DNA of 12,049 nt from DATBDM01 sp036269915 (GCA_036269915.1 DATBDM010000012.1:1-12049), one strand, 5' to 3'; positions 1 through 7,072 are shown, counted from the stretch's first letter. Program-made: numbers and translations. Notes: a model not told the origin generated them from the sequence alone.

Positions 1-137
1 TGCTGCTCGTCCGCTATCCCTCCCGCGAGGCGTTCAGCCGGATGGTCGCCGATCCCGGCTACCAGCAGATCACGGGCTTGCGGACGATGGCGCTCGACGC
101 GGCCGTCCTGCAGGCCACCAGCGCCTGGTCGGCCTGA
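1..137 (+). CDS. C-terminal fragment of a DUF1330-like protein
   Basis: This is the 3' end of a gene that begins before the window. The reading frame from position 3 is open for 44 residues and stops at TGA 135-137. The visible tail (LLVRYPSREAFSRMVADPGY, then a short hydrophobic and alanine-rich end) resembles DUF1330-type small ferredoxin-like-fold proteins. In these, an arginine and aromatic-rich strand is followed by a helix of the kind 'SREAF..MV.DP.YQ'. Nothing catalytic is known for that family, and the N-terminal two thirds are not visible. The family call comes from motif memory only and is tentative. That it is coding is well supported by the uninterrupted frame and by GC at third positions. 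The next gene remnant begins immediately after the stop in the same frame. Confidence 0.55.
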   Translation, partial: LLVRYPSREAFSRMVADPGYQQITGLRTMALDAAVLQATSAWSA

Positions 138-161
138 CGACCCGTCGCTCTCCCCACGGCG

Positions 162-667
162 CCCGCGCCCGACGCGCTGGTCCACCGGCACCTCGGCCTC
201 GCCCGCAGCCTCGCGCGGCGCTACGCGCACCCCGGCGGCGAGTCGCTCGAGGACCTCGAGCAGGTGGCCTGCGTCGGCCTCGTCAAGGCGGCGCAGCGCT
301 TCGAGCCCGAGCGGGGCAGCTCCTTCGCCGGGTGCGCGGTCCCGACGATCCTCGGCGAGCTCCGCCGCCATCTTCGCGCGACGCGCTGGCCCGCCCATGT
401 CCCCCGGGCGATGCAGGAGAAGGTGCTGCGACTGAGCGGCGTCGAGCGGAGCTTCCGCCTCGCGCCCACGGACGGGAGCCCTCCGCCGAGGAGGCCGCGC
501 GCGAGCTCGGATGCTCGCTGGAGGGGCTGCTGGAGGCGCGGCTCGCGGCCTGCTCGCGCTCGCCGGTCTCGATGGACGAGCCCCGCGGGCACGCGGCGGA
601 CGACGGGGCCGCGGCGGCGCTGCACGAGTGCCTCGGGCGCGACGACTCCGCCGCGGAAGTCCTCTAG
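162..667 (+). pseudogene. Broken SigB/SigF-family RNA polymerase sigma factor
   Basis: Frame 3 from about 162 encodes sigma-70 region 2 of the stress/sporulation SigB/SigF/SigG type: LARSLARRYAHPGGE, then SLEDLEQVACVGLVKAAQRF, then the core-binding and -10-recognition helix around FAGCAVPTILGELRRHLR. Region 3 follows, but it continues in a different frame (GREPSAEEAARELGCSLEGL). A one-base deletion near 465-478 explains the change. The shifted frame stops at TAG 665-667, before any region 4 (the -35-binding helix-turn-helix). No ATG, GTG or TTG lies between the preceding stop (135-137) and GTG 264, which falls inside region 2; only CTG 177 is in frame. Intact relatives are about 250-270 aa, against about 168 codons here. 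With no start, a frameshift and no region 4, it is most likely a decayed gene. A frame-3 ORF 264-695 could be called automatically but would be a chimera of true and shifted sequence. Confidence 0.75.
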
Positions 668-2469
668 CCCTCGGCGAGCCGTGCCGCCGCGTTGACCAGC
701 GCCAGGTGCGTGAGCGCCTGCGGCAGGTTGCCGAGGAAGTCGCCGGAGGCGGGATCGATCTCCTCGGAGTAGAGGCCCACGTCGTTGGCCAGCGCGATCA
801 TCGCCTCCATCGTCTGCAGCGCCTCGTCGCGGCGCCCGACGCTGACCAGCGCCTCGACGAGCCAGAAGGAGCACGCGAGGAACGCGCCCTCCTGGTCCTG
901 CATGCCGGAGTAGCGGTAGAGCAGCGGCCCGCCCGCGCCGAGCTCGCGGCGGATCGCCTCGATCGTCCCATCCAGCCGGTCGCGCTCGTCCTCGAAGAAG
1001 GAGCCGCGAGTGGCCAGCAGCACCGACGCGTCCAGCTCGTCGCTTCCCGCGGCCCGGACGTAGGCGCGGGCGCGCGGCGACCAGCAGCGGGTCTCGAGGT
1101 AGCGGCGGATCACGCGCGCCTCGCGCCGCCATCCCGCCGCGCGGTCGGCGGGGAGCTCGCCGCGCTCGGCCAGCTGCACCGCCCGGTCGAGCGCGAGCCA
1201 GCTCGCGAGCTTGCCCTGCGTGTAGGGCTGCTGATCGCCCAGCTCCCAGATGCTCGCATCGGGCAGCCGCCAGATCCGGCACAGGAAGTCGGTCGCCTCG
1301 GCGAGCTGGATCCGCGCCTGCGGCGCCAGCGACCCGCCCGCCTGCACGTAGTGCAGCGTCATGTCGAGCAGATCGCCGTAGTTGCCGAGCTGCAGCTGCT
1401 CCTGCGCTCCGTTGCCGAGCAGGACGGGACGCGAGTCGCGATAGCCGGCGAGCGGCAGCGACTCGTCGGGGAGCCGCGGCGAGCCGTCCAGCCGGTACAT
1501 CGGGCGCAGCCGCGGGTGCGTGGCGCGGGTGGCCTGGAGCATCCAGCCCAGCGAGGTGTGGACCTGGTCGCGCAGGCCCAGCCGCAGCATCGCCTGCAGC
1601 GTGAGGTTGGTGTCGCGCAGCCAGCCGTAGCGGTAGTCGTAGTTGCGCGAGCCACCGACGCGCTCCGGAAGCCCCATCGTGGCCGCGGCCGCGATCGCGC
1701 CGGTCTCGTCGTCCACGAGCAGGTCGAGCGCGAGGGCGCTGCGCCGCACCGCGGCCGGCCACGGTCCCTCGTAGCGGCATGACTGCAGCCATTCCCGCCA
1801 GCGCGCGATCGTCGAGGCGAGGCACTCGAGCAGGTGATCGCGCGAGGAGAAGGTCAGCGGCTCGTCGTGGAACGCGCTGAGCGCGACCACGGCGAGGCTG
1901 CCCTCGCTCGCGGCGAAGCGGCCGCCGACCTCGGCTTCCGCGAGCTGCGGTGCGCCGGCGTCGAAGGCCTCGACGGCGAGCACATCGGGGCCGTGGACGA
2001 AGGCGGGGACCCCTGCGCGCCGCTCGGGTGCCACCGCGGTGGCGCCGTAGTCGAAGCGCGGGAGCACCTGCCACTGCATCGGCACCTCGCCGGCGAGGCC
2101 GTCGACGCGGCGGATCACCTGGTTCCAGAGCAGGCCGCGCGCCATCGGCCGGCTGATGGCGTCCGTGACGCGAACCGATCCGCTCGCGGTCGTGAACGTC
2201 GTCTCGAGGACGTTCGTGCCGTCGACGTACCGGCGGCCGGCGCTGAACGGCTCGCTCGGCCGCAGCGCGAAGCGGCCGCCGCCGTCCTCGTCGAGCAGGG
2301 CGGCGAACACCGACGGGCCGCCGAGCGTCGGGATCGGCATCCAGTCGATCGAGCCGTCGAGGGCCACGAGGGCCGCGGTGCGCTTGTTGCCGATGGGCGC
2401 GTAGTCGCGCAATGGCGCGTACCCGTTCGTCCGCACGGGACGGCGACCGCTCGCGGAGCTCGTGGCCAT
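664..2469 (-). CDS. Glycoside hydrolase family 15 protein (glucoamylase/trehalase-like)
   Basis: A complete 601-aa protein of the usual length for bacterial GH15 enzymes, which hydrolyse alpha-glucosidic bonds of maltooligosaccharides or trehalose with inversion. Residues about 20-230 form the trehalase-like N-terminal domain, opening with the typical 'PIGNKRTAALVALDGSIDW' block. Residues about 240-600 form the (alpha/alpha)6 catalytic barrel with NYDYRYGWLRD (276-286). The general acid is probably E409 in SIWELGD, and the general base is E569 or E570 in YSEEIDPASGDFLGN. The H-S-K block usual after the acid is here YTQGK (416-420). There is no signal peptide, so it is probably cytoplasmic and acts on storage glycans or trehalose. 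The ATG is at 2467-2469 with no strong Shine-Dalgarno. It diverges from the SDR gene, and its stop shares a CTAG with the sigma remnant. Substrate cannot be decided from sequence. Confidence 0.92.
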   Translation of the reverse strand: MATSSASGRRPVRTNGYAPLRDYAPIGNKRTAALVALDGSIDWMPIPTLGGPSVFAALLDEDGGGRFALRPSEPFSAGRRYVDGTNVLETTFTTASGSVRVTDAISRPMARGLLWNQVIRRVDGLAGEVPMQWQVLPRFDYGATAVAPERRAGVPAFVHGPDVLAVEAFDAGAPQLAEAEVGGRFAASEGSLAVVALSAFHDEPLTFSSRDHLLECLASTIARWREWLQSCRYEGPWPAAVRRSALALDLLVDDETGAIAAAATMGLPERVGGSRNYDYRYGWLRDTNLTLQAMLRLGLRDQVHTSLGWMLQATRATHPRLRPMYRLDGSPRLPDESLPLAGYRDSRPVLLGNGAQEQLQLGNYGDLLDMTLHYVQAGGSLAPQARIQLAEATDFLCRIWRLPDASIWELGDQQPYTQGKLASWLALDRAVQLAERGELPADRAAGWRREARVIRRYLETRCWSPRARAYVRAAGSDELDASVLLATRGSFFEDERDRLDGTIEAIRRELGAGGPLLYRYSGMQDQEGAFLACSFWLVEALVSVGRRDEALQTMEAMIALANDVGLYSEEIDPASGDFLGNLPQALTHLALVNAAARLAEG

Positions 2470-2721
2470 GACGCCCGGCTACCCGCGCGGCGCCGGGTCA
2501 GCGCGGATCGGTACGCCGGCGAACAGCGCGGGTGCTTTCCCCGGCGACGATCAGGTAGGGATCGCCGGCAGCGCGCGGAACCTCGGTACCGGTATGCACG
2601 CGCAGCCGACCGGCGGCCCCGGGGCTCAGCCGCTGCACCGGGGCCGGCCGATGGCCCGCGGCCGGTTCGCCCACGTACAGCCGATGCCGGTCGTGGCCCG
2701 CGCCGGGGTAGCCGAGCGGCC
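2470..2721. other. Divergent intergenic region between GH15 and SDR genes
   Basis: These 252 nt separate two divergent start codons and must hold both promoters. Visible structure includes an 8-bp palindrome TACCGGTA at 2587-2594. There is also an inverted repeat CCGGCC/GGCCGG (2644-2649 and 2660-2665, 10-nt spacer). A GGGTAG sits upstream of each start: 2706-2711 on the plus strand for the SDR, and 2479-2484 on the minus strand for GH15. Short ORFs crossing it (for example minus 2498-2728) show no family motifs and were not called. Confidence 0.5.
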
Positions 2722-3705
2722 ATGTCACAGGTCATCGTCATCACCGGCGCCTCGAGCGGCATCGGCCGGGCGACCGCCCGCCGCTTCGCTCGCCCCGGCG
2801 CGAAACTCGCCCTGGTCGCCCGCAACCGCGACGGGCTCGACGCCGCCTCCCGCGAGGTGCGCGAGGCGGGCGGCGCGGCGATGGCCTTCCCGGCCGACGT
2901 CGCAGACCCCGACGCCGTCGAGGCGGTCGCCGCGGCCACCGAGGAGGCGCTCGGACCGATCGACATCTGGATCAACGTCGCGATGACGACCGTGTTCGCC
3001 TTCTTCGAGGACGTCGAGCCCGACGAGTTCCGGCGAGCGACGGACGTCACCTACCACGGGAGCGTCTGGGGCATGCGCGCCGCGCTGCGCCGCATGGCAG
3101 GGCGCGACCGCGGCACGATCGTCCAGGTCGGCTCCGCGATGGCCTACCGCGGGATCCCGCTGCAGGCCCCCTACTGCGGAGCCAAGCACGCGCTCCAAGG
3201 CGTCTTCGAGTCGCTGCGCACCGAGCTGCGTCACATGCACTCGAAGGTCAATCTCACGACCGTCCATCTTCCCGGCGTCAACACGCCGCAGTTCGAGCAC
3301 TGCCGGGACAAGTTCGGCAACCGATCGCAGCCGGTGCCGCCCGTCTACCAGCCCGAGGTGGCCGCCGACGCGATCCACTGGGCCGCTCATCACCGGCGTC
3401 GCGAGGTCTACGTCGGGATCCCGACCGTCTACACGATCTGGGGCAACAAGGTCGCGCCGTGGCTGGCGGAGCGCTACCTCGCGCGGACCGCTGTAGGCGG
3501 CCAGCTCAGCGACGCGCAGAAGGCGCCCGACCGTCAGGACAACCTGTTCGAGCCCCCCGCGGGCGATCCGGGCGCGCATGGCCCGTACGACGATCGCGCC
3601 CATGCCCGGAGCATCCAGTTGTGGGTTACCACGCACCGGCGCGGGCTGCTCGCCGGGCTCGCGACGGCCGGCGGGGCCGGGCTGCTGGCGCGCGCCGCGC
3701 GGTGA
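2722..3705 (+). CDS. Short-chain dehydrogenase/reductase (SDR family oxidoreductase)
   Basis: A 327-aa NAD(P)-dependent oxidoreductase of the SDR superfamily. The Rossmann cofactor motif is TGASSGIG at residues 8-15, and the structural Asn lies in IDIWINVA (N85). The catalytic Ser is S138 in VQVGSAM, and YCGAK carries Y151 and K155, so the active site is intact. The core ends near residue 235. The extra ~90 residues include 'FEPPAGDPGAHGPYDDRA' and end in a glycine/alanine-rich weakly hydrophobic tail, a layout common in actinobacterial SDRs of unknown substrate. The ATG at 2722 starts directly at the first beta strand. The frame is open far upstream (to 1834), but that part is the antisense of GH15. 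There is no strong Shine-Dalgarno, but a GGGTAG lies 10 nt before the ATG. Substrate is unknown. It is followed by the regulator gene after a short gap. Confidence 0.93.
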   Translation: MSQVIVITGASSGIGRATARRFARPGAKLALVARNRDGLDAASREVREAGGAAMAFPADVADPDAVEAVAAATEEALGPIDIWINVAMTTVFAFFEDVEPDEFRRATDVTYHGSVWGMRAALRRMAGRDRGTIVQVGSAMAYRGIPLQAPYCGAKHALQGVFESLRTELRHMHSKVNLTTVHLPGVNTPQFEHCRDKFGNRSQPVPPVYQPEVAADAIHWAAHHRRREVYVGIPTVYTIWGNKVAPWLAERYLARTAVGGQLSDAQKAPDRQDNLFEPPAGDPGAHGPYDDRAHARSIQLWVTTHRRGLLAGLATAGGAGLLARAAR

Positions 3706-3737
3706 GCGCGCCGGGATGGAGGCGCGCCGCCGGCCCG

Positions 3738-3755
3738 ATGGTGCCCCGCCACCAT
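3738..3755. promoter_or_regulatory. Inverted repeat ATGGTG-N6-CACCAT upstream of the Crp-like gene
   Basis: A perfect 6-6-6 inverted repeat (3738-3743 and 3750-3755) lies between the SDR stop and the preferred start (3790) of the Crp/Fnr-like gene. The spacing is what one would expect of a dimeric helix-turn-helix operator, and autoregulation is possible. It lacks a T-tract, so a terminator role is less likely. It overlaps the alternative ATG at 3754. A chance occurrence cannot be excluded. Confidence 0.3.
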
Positions 3756-3789
3756 GGAAACCCGCGCGGGCGCGGCCAGGATGAAGTCC

Positions 3790-4605
3790 ATGTCCGCCCT
3801 CCCGGCAAAGCTCGACGACGCGAGTGCCCCGTCCCGCGACCCGCGCTCCCCGCGCCGCGACCGCTGGTTTCGCGCGGACGGCGGCCGGGCGCGACGCTAC
3901 GAACCGCTCGTCGACCTCGACCCGGACTTCGGCCGCGGGCTGCCACCGGCCGAGCTGGAGGCGCTCCGGCGCCAGCTGCGCGTGCGCGTGGAGCGCGTCG
4001 ACCGCGGTCCGTGGCGGCCGAGCCCCGTCCCGAGCGAGCACCCGCTCGCCTACCTCGTGCTCGACGGCGTCCTCCTGCGCAGCCGCCGGATCGACGATCG
4101 CTGGTCGACCGAGCTGCTCGGCGCGGAGGACGTACTGCAGCCCTGGGGCGAGGTGCAACTACCACCCGGGATCGCGGTCGAGACGTCGTGGCGGGCCGTC
4201 GAGCAAGTCGAGATCGCCCTGCTCGATCGCCGCTTCGCGTTGGCCGCCGCACGCTGGCCGGTGCTGCTCGAGGAGCTGCTCGGTCGCGCGCTGCGCCGCT
4301 CGCGACTGCTCGCCACCCTGCTGAGCGTCTCCACGATCCGGCGCCTCGACGACCGCGTCCTCGTGCTGCTGCGGCTGCTGGCCGACCGCTGGGGCTACGT
4401 GACCCCGGACGGGATCGTGCTGCGCATCCGCCTCACGCACGAGACGATCGCCCGGCTGGCATCGGCACAGCGCCCCTCGGTCTCGACCGCCATCTCGCGG
4501 CTCTCCCGCGCGGGTCAGCTGCGGCGTCAGGGCCGGCTGCTGGTGCTCCCGGCCGACCCGCCCGACCACGTGCGCGCCGAGGTCATCTCGCGGAGAGTCG
4601 GCTAG
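3790..4605 (+). CDS. Crp/Fnr-family transcriptional regulator
   Basis: A 271-aa regulator from ATG 3790, or 283 aa from ATG 3754. The 3790 start is preferred because AGGA at 3778-3781 lies 8 nt upstream. The N-terminal ~35 residues are charged and low in complexity. Residues about 45-160 fit a degenerate cyclic-nucleotide-binding-like beta roll (LAYLVLDGVLLRSRRID, then VEQVEIALLDRRFALAAARW). A long dimerisation helix follows, then a Crp-type winged helix-turn-helix at about 215-240: RIRLTHETIARLASAQRPSV, with recognition helix STAISRLSRAG. The phosphate-binding cassette of true cAMP receptors (GE...R[ST]A) is not recognisable. The protein has no cysteine, so neither an FNR Fe-S cluster nor thiol sensing is possible. 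The effector is unknown. It lies 84 nt after the SDR, perhaps on the same transcript, and its TAG stop overlaps the stop of the convergent response regulator. Confidence 0.85.
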   Translation: MSALPAKLDDASAPSRDPRSPRRDRWFRADGGRARRYEPLVDLDPDFGRGLPPAELEALRRQLRVRVERVDRGPWRPSPVPSEHPLAYLVLDGVLLRSRRIDDRWSTELLGAEDVLQPWGEVQLPPGIAVETSWRAVEQVEIALLDRRFALAAARWPVLLEELLGRALRRSRLLATLLSVSTIRRLDDRVLVLLRLLADRWGYVTPDGIVLRIRLTHETIARLASAQRPSVSTAISRLSRAGQLRRQGRLLVLPADPPDHVRAEVISRRVG

Positions 4606-5249
4606 GGCTCGACGAGGCCGCGGCGGACCGCGTAGAGGGTCAGCGCCACCCGGTCACGCAGCTGGAGCTTCTCGAGGACGTTGTGGCGATGGCGCTCCAC
4701 CGTGTTGACGCTGATCGAGAGGATCTCGCCGATCTCGCGGCTCGTATGCCCCTCGGCGATCAGCTTCACGATCTCCGTCTCGCGCGGGCTCAGTGCACCG
4801 GACTGCTCGAGCTCACCGCGCTCGACGCGCGCGACATAGTCGCGCACGAGCGCCCCGACCGCTTTCGGATACAGGAACGGCTCGCCGCGCATGGCCGCGC
4901 GCGCCGCGCGCACGAGGTCGGACTCTGCCGAGGACTTCAGCACGTAGCCCGACGCGCCCGCCTGGAGCGCATCGAAGAGGAACTCCTCGTTGTCGTGCAT
5001 CGAGAGGATCAGCACCCGGATGTCGGGCCGCTGCTCGAGCATGCGCCGCGCCGCCTGGAGGCCGGTGAGCTTGGGCATCGAGATGTCGAGGATGGCGAGG
5101 TCGGGATCCTCTCGCAGCGCGGCCGCGACGGCCTCGGCGCCGTCGGACGCCTCCGCCACGACCTCGATGTCGACCTCATCGTCGAGCACGCGTCGCAGCC
5201 CGCCGCGCACGAGCGTGTGGTCATCGGCGATCAGGGTCCGAATCGGCAT
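4602..5249 (-). CDS. NarL/FixJ-family two-component response regulator
   Basis: A 215-aa regulator with a receiver domain (residues 1-120) and a LuxR-type helix-turn-helix (about 153-200). The receiver is complete: acidic pocket D9-D10, phosphoacceptor D55 in LDISMP, S83 in LILSMHD and K105 in YVLKSS. The DNA-binding domain carries LSPRETEIVKLIAEG and the recognition segment SISVNTVERHRHNVLEKL. It should bind DNA when phosphorylated by the kinase encoded just upstream on the same strand. The ATG is at 5247-5249, preceded 5 nt away by GGAG (plus-strand CTCC 5255-5258). The kinase-to-regulator gap is 15 nt, so the two are co-transcribed. The target genes are not visible. The divergent DUF3105 gene and the respiratory operon are the nearest candidates, but this is inference. 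Confidence 0.95.
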   Translation of the reverse strand: MPIRTLIADDHTLVRGGLRRVLDDEVDIEVVAEASDGAEAVAAALREDPDLAILDISMPKLTGLQAARRMLEQRPDIRVLILSMHDNEEFLFDALQAGASGYVLKSSAESDLVRAARAAMRGEPFLYPKAVGALVRDYVARVERGELEQSGALSPRETEIVKLIAEGHTSREIGEILSISVNTVERHRHNVLEKLQLRDRVALTLYAVRRGLVEP

Positions 5250-5264
5250 CGCTGCTCCGGAGGT

Positions 5265-6215
5265 CTACCCGGCCGGCGCCCGCAGCAGCACCTCGGTGCC
5301 GCCCGCCGGCGACTCGCGGAGCTCGAGCCGCGCCCCGACGGCGAGCGCGCGCTCGCGCATGCCGCGGATCCCGCCGGCCGTGTCCCCCGTCATCCCCGCG
5401 CCGTCGTCGGTGACGATCAGCTCGAGCCCGGGCGGCTCCACCCGCAGCTCCACGCGCGCCGTCGAGGCGCGAGCGTGACGGACGACGTTGGTGAGGCTCT
5501 CCTGGGCGATTCGGTAGACGGCCAGCTCCAGGTCCGCATCCAGCGCCGGCGCCGTCGCCGGCAGCGCACGGCGAATCAGCACGCCCGAGCTGGCCTGCAT
5601 CCGGTCGCAGAGGTTGCGCAGCGCGGGGATGAGGCCGAGCTCGTCGAGGACCTCCGGCCGCAGCCGATGCGCGAGGTGGCGAACTCCTTCAAGCGTGGCG
5701 CGGGCCGCCTTCGTGGCCTGCGCCAGCTCGGCCTCGGGACCGGCCGGCAGGTCCCGGCGCAACCGCTCGAGATCCATCACGAGCGCGGTCAGTTGCTGGC
5801 CGATCTCGTCGTGCAACTCGGCCGCGACGCGACGGCGCTCGCCCTCCTGGGCACGCAGTGCGCGCTGCCCGCTCTCGCGCCGCTCGGTTTCCAGACGCTC
5901 GAGCATGCGGTTGAAGGCCTCGGTCAGCGCCGTCACCTCCCACTCCGCACGCGTGACCGGCAGGCGCCGACCGGGCTCGAGCGGATCGATCTCCTCCATC
6001 ACGCGCATGACCCGGGCGAGCGGATCGAGCGTGCGGCGCATGAGCACGAGGTTGACCGTCAGCAGCAGGACGAGGCCGCCGACCAGCGCAGGAATCCGCC
6101 CGTTGGCCGGCTCGACGATGAGCACCACGCATGCCGCCGTCAGCACCACGGCGTTCGGGATGAACAGCCGCCAGAAGAGCGGGATGAAGGCGGGCCCGCT
6201 GCCACTGGTTCGCAT
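5265..6215 (-). CDS. Membrane-bound NarL-type sensor histidine kinase (HisKA_3)
   Basis: A 316-aa kinase. Two transmembrane helices (about 11-35 and 41-60) are joined by only a few residues (EPANGR), so there is no periplasmic sensor domain. A HAMP-like linker follows (about 61-115, with RRTLDPLARVMRVMEEIDPL). The HisKA_3 dimerisation region carries the phosphoacceptor H135 in RRVAAELHDEIGQQLT. The ATPase domain has an N-box (QESLTNVVRHA, N243), a G1 box (DDGAGM, 270-275) and a G2 box (GIRGMRERA, 282-290). It autophosphorylates and passes phosphate to the adjacent regulator. The signal is probably sensed within the membrane, or by a partner, rather than by an external domain. The ATG is at 6213-6215, and a GGGTAG lies 12 nt upstream on the minus strand. 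Only 41 nt separate it from the divergent DUF3105-like gene. Confidence 0.93.
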   Translation of the reverse strand: MRTSGSGPAFIPLFWRLFIPNAVVLTAACVVLIVEPANGRIPALVGGLVLLLTVNLVLMRRTLDPLARVMRVMEEIDPLEPGRRLPVTRAEWEVTALTEAFNRMLERLETERRESGQRALRAQEGERRRVAAELHDEIGQQLTALVMDLERLRRDLPAGPEAELAQATKAARATLEGVRHLAHRLRPEVLDELGLIPALRNLCDRMQASSGVLIRRALPATAPALDADLELAVYRIAQESLTNVVRHARASTARVELRVEPPGLELIVTDDGAGMTGDTAGGIRGMRERALAVGARLELRESPAGGTEVLLRAPAG

Positions 6216-6256
6216 CGCGTGCAGACCCTACCCGCGCGCTCCCGGCAGGACGCGCC

Positions 6257-6808
6257 GTGCCCGTGAGCGGCAAGAGCCCGACAAGCCGGACGGCGCTGAT
6301 CCGCTACGTGCTGATCTGGGCCGTGCTCGGCGTTGTCGCCGTCGCCGTCGGCCTGTCGCTGATCCGCGCCACCGACGAGCGCTCGCATCGACGCGCAGCC
6401 GATCCGATCGCCACGGTGATCGCCTCGGGCTGCGTCCTCACGCGCCCGGAGGGCCGCCAGCTACGTCACACCCGCCCGGCGGTGACCGGGCCGCGGTCGG
6501 TCCCCGCGGCTGCGGGCGTGCATGCTGCTGCGCCGAGCCGCGAGCGGCTCGTCGGCGCGCTGCGACACGGGCTCGTCGTCGTGCAATACCAGCCCGGGGT
6601 GCCGGCTCCGGTGAGCCGCGCGCTCGGCGCGTTGCCGGCACGCGAGCATCTTCCGCTCGTGCTGACACCCGACCGGTCGGGGATGCCCTTCGCCGTCGCC
6701 GCGACGGCTTGGGACCGCCTACTGGGCTGCTCGCGCGTGAACGCGCGCGTCGTCGATGCCCTGCGCACCTTCGCGACGCGCTACTCCGGCACGGGACCGG
6801 ACGCCTGA
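6257..6808 (+). CDS. DUF3105-like membrane-anchored protein
   Basis: A 183-aa protein with a short basic N-terminus, one transmembrane helix (about 14-36) and an extracytoplasmic domain. The segments LVGALRHGLVVVQYQPGVPA (98-117), FAVAATAWDRLLGC (145-158) and VVDALRTFATRYSGTGPD match the pattern remembered for DUF3105 domains, which are common in actinobacteria and have no established function. Those domains usually have 'LEHG' where this has LRHG, and the 'GPHY' motif of longer members is not obvious (only a GP at 78-79), so it looks like a divergent or shortened member. C59 and C158 are the only cysteines and could form a disulfide. The GTG start at 6257 is supported by AGGA at 6247-6250, 6 nt upstream; GTG 6263 is the alternative. 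Divergence from the kinase with a 41-nt gap suggests shared control. Confidence 0.72.
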   Translation: MPVSGKSPTSRTALIRYVLIWAVLGVVAVAVGLSLIRATDERSHRRAADPIATVIASGCVLTRPEGRQLRHTRPAVTGPRSVPAAAGVHAAAPSRERLVGALRHGLVVVQYQPGVPAPVSRALGALPAREHLPLVLTPDRSGMPFAVAATAWDRLLGCSRVNARVVDALRTFATRYSGTGPDA

Positions 6809-7028
6809 TCGCGCGGCCTCCCCGATCCCGAGCCCACGGCGCGCCACGTGTCACCTCAGCGTGGTGCTTCGTCCATTCGGCGCTCGCGGCCTGTGCGTGG
6901 GCTGACAGACCGGAGTGCGCGCGCGTCCGGCCGGCGGTATCAGAGCACTGCAGTGTGGCGCCAGGGCGTTCGCCCCGACCCTCCACGCCAGGTCCACGCC
7001 CGACGCCGACGGCCAGGGGCGGCCGCGT

Positions 7029-7052
7029 ACGATCCCGATCGTGCATCGATGC
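7029..7052. promoter_or_regulatory. Two adjacent palindromes, candidate operator
   Basis: ACGATC-CC-GATCGT (7029-7042) is a perfect 6-2-6 inverted repeat. It is followed at once by the perfect 10-bp palindrome GCATCGATGC (7043-7052). Two symmetric sites abutting in a gene-free stretch about 340 nt before ctaC suggest a binding site for a dimeric regulator. No regulator can be assigned, and chance remains possible. Confidence 0.3.
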
Positions 7053-7060
7053 GCAGGCGT

Positions 7061-7072
7061 GGATGAGAGCGA
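7061..7072 (+). repeat. Direct repeat copy 1 (GGATGAGAGCGA)
   Basis: This exact 12-mer occurs again at 7307-7318, 246 nt downstream, within the same gene-free gap. The second copy lies about 70 nt before the ctaC start. It could be a regulator half-site or the trace of a small duplication. Confidence 0.4.

Noticed and set aside
264..695. Intact 143-codon reading of the sigma gene from GTG 264
   Set aside because: GTG 264 lies inside conserved region 2, and the frame leaves the sigma sequence near 470, so the predicted protein would be half non-homologous.
511..1782. 423-codon plus-strand ORF after the sigma remnant, considered as a source of the missing region 4
   Set aside because: It shows no region 4 helix-turn-helix pattern and is antisense to the GH15 catalytic domain.
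2498..2728. 76-codon minus-strand ORF in the GH15/SDR gap
   Set aside because: It overlaps the SDR start and lies in the divergent promoter region, with no recognisable domain.
2725..4158. 477-codon minus-strand ORF
   Set aside because: Antisense to the SDR and the Crp-like gene, with no recognisable domain.
3459..6266. 935-codon plus-strand ORF spanning the SDR end, regulator and two-component genes
   Set aside because: It runs out of frame or antisense to four genes with intact catalytic motifs, and is rich in Arg, Ala and Pro with no motif of its own.
6844..6864. Hairpin CCACG-N11-CGTGG as a terminator after the DUF3105-like gene
   Set aside because: The stem is short, the loop long, and there is no T-run. 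It is noted in the gap entry but not called as a terminator.
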